A DNA stretch of 64,000 nt from Euphorbia lathyris (lineage: Eukaryota > Streptophyta > Magnoliopsida > Malpighiales > Euphorbiaceae), in contig NC_088915.1 in NCBI RefSeq assembly GCF_963576675.1, forward strand, positions 6,639,001 to 6,703,000, read 5' to 3'. Shown piece by piece: positions 46,576-56,360 of the stretch. Numbering within the stretch: the first letter of the stretch is position 1; each line of letters starts with the position of its first letter. The notes under the pieces were generated by a model. That model worked only from the letters and a program-made list of their open reading frames with translations. It ran no database searches and had not been told where the DNA came from. The translations under genes were made by a program, and so were the position numbers.

Positions 46576-47344
46576 ACTACTTGAGATGCTCTTAAGTCTC
46601 ATTCTTATTTTATTTTTTAATCAATTTTACAAAGAATATGATCTACATTTCTGTCATTTATTGCCCCAATAAATATCTGGGTAATACCGTCATTTTACAG
46701 ACCTTTTGGTAGTTGGTCTCTATTTATTGACTTCGAAGTAAGTTTTTGTACCAAATTTTGACATTTTATTGGATTATTTCATAACTGTCTTGAAAACGAA
46801 AACTAATAACCCTAAATCATATTTATAATTTAACTAAAGAAACTAATTAAAGAAAATATAACATTATAAAAGAAATTAAGTCATAAAAGTAAAGAAGGAA
46901 AGTGTAGGGGGCAAATCTTAAATTTCCATGCGATGGAGGACCTAGAAGATAATTCGCCACAAATTACCTTGATTCAAATCAAGGCAGAAACTGGGCTAAT
47001 ATTAATTGGCCCAGCACTTAATGGGGTCGCCGACCCGAAAAATTTATATCAGAAAATAATTTAAAAATATCTACAATTATATTAGAAAATAATTTAAATT
47101 TTATCAAATTAAAAAGATATTATTATTTACCATCCAAATTACTAGTTACCGCCTTTTATTGGACAGTTTTGCTCTTCTCATATTTTTCTTTCAAAAACTG
47201 TGAATGGTTTCTCTCTCCCCATCAAAATTGAAATTCTAAAAATAATTGATGAGTTACAATCCGAGAACCCCAAAAATGGATGATTACGAGTCGGAGAAAT
47301 TGGACGAGGCATATTTTTCATAAAAATATACTTTAATGACCTTC

Positions 47345-47462
47345 TGTTTGCTTTTTACCCTTGAAAAGTAGTCTTTTACAAAAAAAACTGAGAATCTCTG
47401 CTTTTTTAAAAAACATATTTTCCAACAGCAAACAGTAAACAGAAACAACAAACAAACCCTTA
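47345..47462. repeat. hAT-type MITE end fragment
   Basis: CTTTTTACCCTTGAAAAGTA through CAACAAACAAACCC, homologous to the right half of 9005-9245; no left partner seen. Confidence 0.4.
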
Positions 47463-47480
47463 GACTTATTACAATGCTTC

Positions 47481-47799
47481 TTAGAGCATCTCCAATAGAG
47501 GTGCCTAAAAGAGTGCCAAAACTTACTAAAATATAGTATTTTATTGTCTCTTTCATCCACATCATTTTTGGCAACTTTTACTTAAAAAATGCTTCAATAG
47601 AGATTGCTTGAAAAGTAGCCATTATAATCCTACAAATTATTATTTTATTATAAATAAAATGTTCCAGATTTATTATTTCTAGGAAAGTATATTAAAAAAT
47701 TATTAAATAAGATTGCCAAGAGGTTGCCAAAAATTGGCAACTTTCCTTGGCACCCACAATCACTCCAATAGTGGACACCCTTTATTGGAGATGCTCTTA
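47481..47799. mobile_element. PIF/Harbinger-type MITE, TTA duplication
   Basis: The 313-bp element 47484-47796 starts GAGCATCTCCAATAGAG and ends CTTTATTGGAGATGCTC, flanked by TTA on both sides. TTA target sites and GAGCATCTCCAA ends are typical of PIF/Harbinger-derived MITEs in plants. Confidence 0.8.
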
Positions 47800-48830
47800 T
47801 GAAACTAGACACTTTCAAACTTAACTTTCATAGTGGGATTGCAGGAACTGTGAAATTATCTTCCTCTTGAAATAAGAGGATTTCAAATATTCAAACACGT
47901 AAATACATTACAAATAAGTTTCCAATACGTTTCTAATAAATTTCTAGAAGGAAAAGAAAATCGCTGCGGGCTGGGTGAAAATTGGTGCGGCATTCGCGTC
48001 GCCCACATCGTGCGAGTACGCCCTTAACCCGATGGTTAAGCGATTGCACCCCTGCGCGTGAAAGAGCATTTTCCCTAGTAATTGGTCAAAGGCTTGTAAA
48101 GCCCATTTACTTATAAACTAGTTAAGTTTCTCATTTCTTTCCTATGTGGGATGTAAGTGTTTTATTTCATTTTATCTTCTTCCAAACCATTTCAAGTGGT
48201 TCAATTTGAGCATCAATTTCTCATTCATCATTTGTCCGTTTTGAGTTTATAATATATTTTTAAAAAGATCTTATGGTATAGAATACGTTGATATATTTCA
48301 ATTTATTCGTTATATACTTAAGACTCAAATTAACAAAAAATAACAAACCAAAAGTTGTTTATAATTTATTTTGGATATATAATGTATACAAATATTTTTA
48401 AATTAATTATATATTTAATATATATAAATATTATTTATTTATTTATTACGTCATCCGGTTCGATCAATCCGAATCATCCGATCCGATCAAGTGATCCGTG
48501 ACTCAGTCATCAATCCGGTTTGATGTCCGGTCCGGTTCTGATAATATTGCTAAATTGCATTACTCGTATTATTATCGTGTTAAAAATTGGGTGCCTTCTA
48601 TGTTTACTTTGTTTTTGACAAAGTAAGATTTACTTTGTTTTTTCTACCATTGGATGAGCTTACTTTGTCAAAGTTCATCACCATTCAATGATGGAAAAAA
48701 CAAAATAAAGCTTACTTTGTAAAAAAAACAAAGTAAATATAGCCTAACCCTAAAAAATTGACATCAAATTATAAACTTATGAATTAATTGAATTCGCTCT
48801 TTCTGTGGCTGTAATTAACTTCCTAATTAA
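47800..48830. other. Intergenic stretch upstream of the villin gene
   Basis: 47940-48240 (GCATTCGCGTCGCCCACATC; AAAGCCCATTTACTTATAAA) resembles an LTR end of an old retroelement, not resolved. 48565-48745 is a foldback with TTTACTTTGTTTTTGACAAA arms. A TATA box for the villin gene could not be picked with confidence. Confidence 0.35.
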
Positions 48831-48889
48831 ATTCACTCATTTATTTTTCTTTTTCGGTGTCCCACTCACTTTTGCTTTTTCTCTCTACT

Positions 48890-48969
48890 AATGCTACATT
48901 TTCCAAATCTTATGTCATAAGATCGGATCTGAGCTGCTTCCGCTTCCGAGTTTTTTCATCACACACCAG
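48890..48969 (+). other. Candidate 5' UTR exon of the villin gene
   Basis: A GC-richer, pyrimidine-rich stretch ends at CACACACCAG|GTATTT (donor GT at 48970-48971). The first coding segment is preceded by TAATTGCAG|AAACTATG (acceptor AG at 50818-50819). Together they imply a leader exon and a 1,850-bp leader intron, a common arrangement in plant actin-cytoskeleton genes. The 5' boundary is a guess. Confidence 0.5.
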
Positions 48970-49349
48970 GTATTTTAGTTTATAGATTTTGAATTTCATA
49001 GCTTTTGATCCAATTTTAGTGTTTTTGGTATCTGGTTTTGAAAGTAGTAGAATAAGTTCTGTTCTGTTCTGTTCCTTCTTTCTTGTTTTGTTTTGTTTGA
49101 TCTGGTTCTTAATAAGCTCTTACAGTAATTACTTGTGATCTTATGTTGCACGGAAACGAAACGTACACGAAAAATGGAAATGGATATGGAAAAAATATAG
49201 CTAGGATCAAGCTCAGATTATATGTTCCTTCAATTGTCATGAATCTCGTTATGTCTACTCGATTGCTCTAAACTTTAGGGGTATAATTGTAATATTTATG
49301 ATGTTAATGGAGCAATCTAAGTTTGTCATGAATCTCCTTATCCATACAA

Positions 49350-49690
49350 GGGGGTCTTTGGTAGCTCAAAGAGAGAGTTTTAGATGTGTCTAGTGATCTC
49401 TTGTTTGCATTGTACGCCTAAAATAGCCTTTTACAGAGAATCATGTTGTTTTGGAAAAGCAGTTTTTTCTAACAGTATCCAGTCGTAAAACAAATGGGCC
49501 CTGATAATGACCAAGTGCCCGTTTGTTTCCATTTTTCGGAATTGCTTTTTGCATTTCAAATCTAAACAGGAGACAAAAAGCGTTTAGTAAAAATTCGAAA
49601 CATATGATTTTTAGATAAAAATCAACTAATATCTGCTGCATATCCATAACAGCAACAACAAACATGAGCAGCTGAAACAAACGGACCCTA
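49350..49690. repeat. Two hAT-type MITE fragments in the villin leader intron
   Basis: 49350-49505 begins GGGGGTCTTTGGTAGC and ends AAACAAATGGGCCCT. 49516-49690 begins AGTGCCCGTTTGTTTCC and ends AAACAAACGGACCC. Each has imperfect inverted ends and CAACAACAAAC-type interiors. Confidence 0.5.
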
Positions 49691-50824
49691 AAAATTCGTT
49701 TAACTTTCAAAGGATAGGGTTAAAATTGGTCCAACCTGAGGCAAAATTGCTCGGGAGTATTTTTCACCTTATCCCTATTCCGATTGCGTGAAGTTCAAAA
49801 CAATAGCATTCTACTGTTCTAGGTTTAGTTGATGTTTGATCTGAGTTAGACCGTCTAAATGTTTGACCTAAAATGTAATTAACAAATTTCTAATCGGCTT
49901 ATATTATACTGGGTTCCTTTAATATGTTTACACGACCAATTTTACTATCTAAGGATGACATGTAAAAATATGGGAGGTTTGAATCATGTTCATCTATGAT
50001 AATTGTAATTTTATTATTTTAATTAAGGTGACATCTAAAAGCATAAGAGGATATAAGAATAATTTCAAATATTCGTCTCATTTTTTAGTTAGCATCTCAA
50101 TCAATCCAAAAATTTACATGTCAAACCCAAAATTGACCCATTACATCAATAAACCACTAACCTACTAAATTCATGTCGGGTTCGTATCGTGTTTTCGAGT
50201 CGTGCACACAATTGCCACTGTGAAACACTGCAGTACTTGGATGCATCAGTTCTGGAATTTGGATATTTTCTGTAAGATGTGTTGCGATAACTCATTTACT
50301 GATGATCCGATGAGACACATTCGAAATTCGGAGTTTCAGATACTTCTCAAAAATGATGAAGATGCAATACTATATCGTGTCACACGGATTGTCTTTTTAA
50401 ATCGTGTTGTCGTGTTAGAAATTGACTTCTCTAGTTTGAGGTGTATTGTATGATTCGTGCACCGAGCATACATATTGGATGGTTTGTCTATTTACCTTTT
50501 GTTTGGTTCATGTCTTTTACTCATCATAAACCAGAAGTTCCTAAGCATTATATTATCTCCGTGTTTCATATCCGTTTCTGTTTCCATTACCGTTCCTAGC
50601 TATATTTTTTTAGAAATAACGTTTCCCGGTATCAGTTTTAGTGCAACATAGCGGAAAACTATATGCTTTGTTCTTCCTATACAAGTTTATAAATATATAT
50701 CTTAGTTTCCAGTTCCTTGTTTTAATGGATACCTTTCCTATTTCAGGTCATATTGTTTCTAAATTGAGTATTCTTGTTTCCTATTCAAGCCAACGTTGCA
50801 GCAGATCACGTAATTGCAGAAACT

Positions 50825-53800
50825 ATGTCTGTTTCAGCGGGAGATTTGGATCCAGCTTTCCAGGGAGCTGGAAAAAAAGCGTATCCTTGATGAAATATGT
50901 AGCATCTATGTGTTATTATATTCTTGTTTCGTAAGAGATTCGAAACATGTACTATTTAATCGATCTCCTCACGAATTAATGTCCTTAACCAGATTATAGC
51001 GGACTTGAAATATGGAGGATCGAAGACTTTAAGCCTGTTCCGATACCAAAGTCATCTTACGGGAAATTCTTCACCGGTGACTCCTACATCGTTTTGAAGG
51101 TTGGTGGTGTGTTACTTGTACATATGTTGTTGTCAATGCTTATATGCTATGCTATACTTGACTCCAAAAAAACTTAGGCTTCATTTCACTAGCTTAACCG
51201 TTGGTCTTTTGGTCATTCTGAGCTTTCCCTGTCAGCGTATGAGTGAAACCGAACTGGAAATGTAAAATTCTGATCTGTTTTCTGAGAAATGGTTGTTCGT
51301 TTATCATCTATAATTGGCGTTACGTGCTTCTTAATGCAAGTAAAAAGCACTCCCCGAAAACATTTCTTGCAATTCAAAGCGAGGCCTCATACGAACGGCC
51401 AAAAAGAACCTAGTGGTATAAATAGAGGTATCAAAATGAGCTATCGTGTCATAATAATCGTGTTATATGATATAAATTCAGCAAAAATGATAATCATGCC
51501 AAGTAAGTTACTTCTGTAAAATGGTGTTGTCGTGTTTGATAGCCTTACAAACACAACAACATGTGTGAAACCGAACTGGAAATGTAAAATTCTGATCTGT
51601 TTTCTGAGAAATGATGTGCTCATTTATCATCTATAATTGGTGATATGGACTTTGTTACGCAAGTAGAAAGCACTCTCCGAAAACATTTTGCAATTCAAAG
51701 CGAGGCCTCATATGAACGGCCAATACCTAGTGGTATAAAAAGAGGTATCAAAATGAGCTATCGTGTTATGTAATCTATATATTTTACATGATTATATATG
51801 ATATAAATGCCAAAAAAAAAGGATAATCTTGTCATATAGGTCGTGCCAAGCGTGTTTGATAGCCTTACGTAGGAGTTGCGCTCTTCTTTTACGTTTGCAC
51901 AGCATCTATTAGGCGTGGTAAAGATATATGATCTGTTATATATCAATATAGGATAAACTTTTCTTTTACAAGTGAAGTCTTTAGATTTCACTTCCGGATC
52001 AAAGTTCATTGTGGTTATTGTGCGACTCGTAGAAATCCGCGTTTTTATTACATCGAATTATACTGAGAGAATGCTACTTTTCCTTTTGCAGACAACTGCC
52101 TTAAAAAGTGGTGCATTTCGTCATGATATTCATTTTTGGCTCGGTAAAGATACTTCTCAAGTGAGTTCTGCGTTTCATATATATTCCGATATTCGCCTAT
52201 TTGCTTCGGTCCTTGTGTGACTAAAACTCGATCTTGTTATAGGACGAGGCAGGTGCAGCTGCAATTAAAACAGTTGAACTCGATGCTGCCCTTGGCGATC
52301 GTGCTGTGCAGTATCGCGAGGTTCAGGGCAATGAAACTGAAAACTTTCTATCATATTTCAAACCGTGTATCATACCTCAACCCGGTGGGGTTGCATCTGG
52401 ATTTAAACATGTCGAGTCTGAAGAACACCAGACACGATTGTTCATCTGCAAAGGAAAACGTGTCGTCCAAGTCAAAGAGGTGAGTCTTATGATTTTAGCA
52501 GGTAAATTACATATGTAGTGTACAACCTTTGTCATTTTTCACACTTTGGTGTGCGATCTTCAATTTTGCACACAAAAATGTACAATTTTTTGGTGACCTC
52601 CCACTAAAGTGTATAGCCGGTAATTACGACCTTCAATTTTGCACACAAAACATGCCACATCAGCAATTTGACCTCCATAAAAGTCAAGATTGCTAACGTG
52701 ACGCGTTGACTTCGCGTTGACCAGTCACAATTACCGGTTGTACACTTCAGTGAGAGGTCATCAAAAGATTGTACAGTTTTGCGTGCAAAATTGAAGGATG
52801 TACACGAAAGTGTGAAAATTTTCTATCCATGTATATGAAGACATTTTTGTTTTCTGTTCCTCTGAACAGGTTCCTTTCGCCATATCTTCACTTAATCACG
52901 GTGATATTTTCATTCTCGATACCAAGTCGAAAATTTTCCAATTCAATGGTTCGAGTTCTTCTATTCAAGAGAGAGGAAAAGCTTTCGAAGTAGTCCAGTA
53001 TATCAAGGACACTTATCATGACGGGAAATGCGATGTAGCTGTCGTTGGTAAGTAGAAATTTAATTGAGAAATCAAAGATTATATTGTAATATGCAGTAGC
53101 GGAGCTAGAACAAAACACTCGGGGGTCAATTTACGAAAATGTGTTAAAAATTACAATTTTTTAGGATTAAGCAACAACAACAGCCGTTCAAAATCGTTTC
53201 AAACTCTGAATACACTGTGACTACGGACAGAAATTTTACATTTAGCTATGGAATTTTCCGTCGTAACATGTCTTTATATTTTCTCTAAGCCAGGTTGTAA
53301 ATCTGCCCCCGGTAATCGGCTACATAATGTTTTGGAAAGCCTTAGAAGTAGTCCGGTATATCGATTTCTTTCATAAACGTAATTATTTATCACTCTGCAG
53401 AGGACAGAGAATCGGCGGATGGCGACGAAACTGGAGAATTCTGGGGTTTCTTTGGTGGTTTTGCTCCAATTTCCACAAAAACAACCACTGATGACGACAA
53501 TATCACTCTTTCTGGTTCCATTAAGCTGTTTTGGTAATGAATTGTCTATGTTTTTCGTTCTTTAACAGTTTAACTCGCTTTTTCGAGATCATTTTTGGTA
53601 GTGCAAATGATTCTGTACTCTGCATTTGAATTTAGCGTCGAGAAGGGGCAGGCGAAACCTGTCGAGTCAGATTCGCTGACAAAGGAATTACTAGACACAG
53701 ATAAATGCTACATTCTGGATTGTGGAGTTGAACTGTTTGTATGGATAGGAAAAAACACTTCACTTGATGAGAGGAAGAGTTCAAGTGTAGCTGCTGAGGT

Positions 53801-54597
53801 ATGCATTTTTCGGTGTGTTATAATCGAATTATATGATCTATATATTCCACGTGATTATATATAATATAAATGACATGAAAATGATAATCATGCCAAACGG
53901 GTTCGAATAATAGTATTCACGTATTCATAATCTGTGTGAAACAAAAAAAAAAGGTAAATAGTTTATTAGTCCCTACATTTTACAACACACTATTTAGTCC
54001 TCGTATTTTAATAATACACTGTTTAGTCCTTAACTTGTGTTCTATTCAATAGTTTAGTCCTCCAAATATTTGAATTTAAACATTTTAGTCCCTTTACAAG
54101 GACTAAACTGTTGAATAGAACAAAAATTAAGGATTAAACAATGTATTATTAAAATACAATGACTAAACAGTGTGTTAGTTAAAAATATAGAGACTAATAA
54201 ATTATTTACCCAAACGAAAAAAGCAAAGTGAAACTGTTTTGTTGAGACATAAAGGGAGGTCCGGTGCACTACGCATCCCCGCTAAGCGAGAGTCCGGGGA
54301 GGGGTCCTACCACAAGGGTGTATTGGGGGCAAGCCTTCCCCTGCCAATTTTTTGCAAGAGGCCGCTTTTAAGACTCGAACCCCTCACACGACAACGGTGT
54401 TTACCGTTGAGACATATTTCACGTAAATTCTCAATTATATGGTGCTTGTTGATGACACTTATCAGGAGTTGGTCCGGAAAGGCGAAAGGCCAAACTCACA
54501 CATAGTTCGTGTAACCGAGGGATTCGAGACGGTGATGTTCCGGTCTAAGTTCGATTCATGGCCACAAACAGATGTAGACGAGGACGAGGATGATTAG
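50825..54597 (+). CDS. Short villin-like actin-binding protein (gelsolin repeats 1-3, acidic tail)
   Basis: Villins bind, cap, bundle and sever actin filaments. Exons: 50825-50880, 51000-51099, 52092-52160, 52243-52479, 52870-53047, 53401-53533, 53636-53798, 54466-54597. All are GT-AG with agreeing phases; 355 aa. The start [18 protein letters not shown] and later blocks ([100 protein letters not shown]) match the plant VLN4/VLN5 group strongly. Full-length members are about 950 aa with six repeats and a headpiece. Here the frame stops after repeat 3 ([11 protein letters not shown]) with the tail DVDEDEDD, and no repeat 4-6 or headpiece exon is visible in the next 1.7 kb. All splice sites and the frame are intact, so a functional short protein is as likely as a recently truncated pseudogene. 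Confidence 0.85.
51240..51870 (+). repeat. ~320-bp tandem duplication in villin intron 2
   Basis: The block from GAAACCGAACTGGAAATGTA through AAGCGAGGCCTCATACGAAC to GGTATCAAAATGAGCTATCG occurs at 51245-51450 and again at 51567-51775, about 90% identical. Each is followed by a copy of the dispersed repeat GTTATATGATATAAATTCAG / AATGATAATCATGCC, also seen at 29705-29860, 53815-53905 and 55620-55755. Confidence 0.7.
52505..52815. mobile_element. Foldback MITE in villin intron 4
   Basis: TAGTGTACAACCTTTGTCAT and TTCACACTTTGGTGTG on the left match CACGAAAGTGTGAAAATTTT on the right, with AGCCGGTAATTACGACC / TCACAATTACCGGTTGT in the arms. It fills most of the 390-bp intron. Confidence 0.55.
53953..54211. 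mobile_element. MITE of the TTTATTAGTCCC family in villin intron 7
   Basis: GGTAAATAGTTTATTAGTCC at the left is inverted at the right as AGACTAATAAATTATTTACC. Flanks AAACAAAAA / AAACGAAAA are a plausible imperfect duplication. Same family as 34911-35801. Confidence 0.6.
54241..54416 (-). mobile_element. Au-type SINE, 11-bp TSD, in villin intron 7
   Basis: Element 54252-54405 is bounded by perfect GTTGAGACATA (54241-54251, 54406-54416). On the minus strand it carries a box-B-like GGGTTCGAGTCTTAAAAGCG, then TTGGCAGGGGAAGGCTTGCC and the conserved 3' block GGACTCTCGCTTAGCGGGGA. The layout matches the widespread angiosperm Au SINE family. The tRNA-like 5' end (box A) is truncated relative to the copy at 56901-57096. 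Confidence 0.75.
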
Positions 54598-56360
54598 AGA
54601 ATACTGAGATGAAGATGAAGTCGTGCTTCATATGAATAATATGCCTACTCCTTAATATAATATGTATAGGGATGACAACGAATTCGGGTTTATTCGGTTT
54701 TGTGCAACGAATTCGTCTATCAATAATTCGGTAGTAGTAAATGAGTTTGTGTAGTAATTTTACTACCTGTTACGGGTTCGGGTTTAAGGTACTTGTTATC
54801 TAAATTTGGTTGTATTATAATAAATAATTATAAATATTTTTATGTTAATGTTTTGTAATGAACATTGATTATATATGAATATTACAGTTGATTGTGTTAA
54901 TTTAAATTTTTTTATTTGTGTTGTATTTACTTAATTATTGTTAATTAATATAACAAACATAGCCTTAGATATGTTTATGACTACTTTTTTTTTTTTAAAT
55001 AAAAGGTTATTTAACTTTTTCTAACAAATGATCTATGTTGCACGGAAACGGGAAATGAAATGTAGAAGGAAACGCATACCGGAAAACATTATTTCTAAAA
55101 TAAAATTAGCTAGAAAACGGTAATAGAAACGGAAACGGACTTGAAACGGGGACGATAAACGGGAAACGATAAAAATCCCAAGAATATTCAGTGTGCAGAA
55201 GAGGAATCATATATTCTTAAATATATGAAGTCATTGCATCGATAAAATGCATTCAAGTAGGATTCATTCACAGGAGTGTTTTAGGTGGTTTCTGATAATT
55301 TATGAGTGTTAAATTGATATTTTTTTAGGTTGTTTTTGCATAAAAAAATAAAAATTTCGTACACATTTTTTATGGAATTTTCAGCATTTTCTGACAATCA
55401 GCGAATGTTCAAACCCCTACTAGAACCCCTTGAATTTGTCCCTTTAAGAGATCTATTGACTTCCAATTCACCGGCGACACCCTTAAGAGGCGCCAGCAGA
55501 ACCAAAGAGATCTATTGAAATCCAGACACCCTTAAGACGTGCTGCCCCACGGCCTTAACTCTAGGCAGATTCTGAGAATCTATAACACGTCTGAGTACCA
55601 ATTGCACAATAAAAGTGTCAAAATGGATTATCGTGTTATGCGATCTATATATTTCACATTATTATATATGATACAAATGCAACAAAAATGATAATATTGT
55701 GGGAATGGGTCATTTGTCAAACAATTGTTTATGTAAAATTGTGTTGTCGTGTCAAAAGAGACCACTTATAACCTCTAGCATTTGAGATAATCCGACAGAT
55801 AATGATACTATAGATTCAATCACATTGTCTGAGGATCAGTTTAGTTCAGTTGTTGTTGTAAGCTGTTCGTTGTTGGTAAATACTAATTGATTTTATTCCA
55901 AAATAGCTATCAACAACCGTTTCTAACCGAACACTTTATATATACCTATAAAGTAAAACAGTAAAAAATAGCTATCAATCATATTGTTGTAAACTGTTGT
56001 TCGTTGTTGGTAAATATTTAATTGATTTCATTCCAAATAGCTATTAAAAACTGTTTCTAACCGAACACTTTATATCTACAGTATGGAGTAAAACGGTAAA
56101 AAAAAAGCAACAAAATCTCCTTTCGGTAAGCATCATCACGATACTGAAGAACAAGAATAACGATCGACTTATACAAACACACACACGAGTGTATCTTTTA
56201 CTGGTAATAATATTATTTATGTTGTCAATTCATTTTACGAGTCATATACAGAGCAATTCATAGTTTTTCTAGATCAGTATCTTCTAATAGCAAACAATGT
56301 GATTATTCAGTTGATTGATCAGTTTGATTTACAAGTAATAAATAACAGTGCAGCAGAAGT
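54598..56360. other. Villin / thioesterase intergenic region with repeats
   Basis: 54667-54800 is a half MITE (GGGATGACAACGAATTCGGG). 55030-55165 is a GTTGCACGGAAACGG repeat copy. 55620-55755 is a dispersed-repeat copy. 55860-56100 is a ~120-bp tandem duplication (GTTCGTTGTTGGTAAATA then AACCGAACACTTTATAT, twice). No villin repeat 4-6 or headpiece coding sequence was found on the plus strand. Confidence 0.5.

Larger units (their letters stand above)
45318..46600. mobile_element. Three-deep nested MITE cluster
   Basis: Outer: a TTAGGCTTAATGTATCATTT element from 45318 whose right end (AAATGATGTA, then TTAAGTCTC) is split. Middle: a Harbinger-type MITE at about 45806-46591 (GAGTATCTCCAATAGAG left, GAGATGCTC right) inserted at that element's TTA, leaving TCA/TTA at its borders. 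Inner: two related hairpins at 46201-46384 and 46398-46575. The order of insertion can be read directly. Confidence 0.6.

Noticed and set aside
47990..48070. A tRNA-like segment (GATGGTTAAGCGATTGCACC)
   Set aside because: No box B at the right spacing and no cloverleaf can be drawn; probably part of an old LTR.
54598..56360. Missing villin repeats 4-6 downstream of the stop codon
   Set aside because: The plus strand of this stretch was read in all frames and contains only repeats and short frames with no gelsolin-type motifs.
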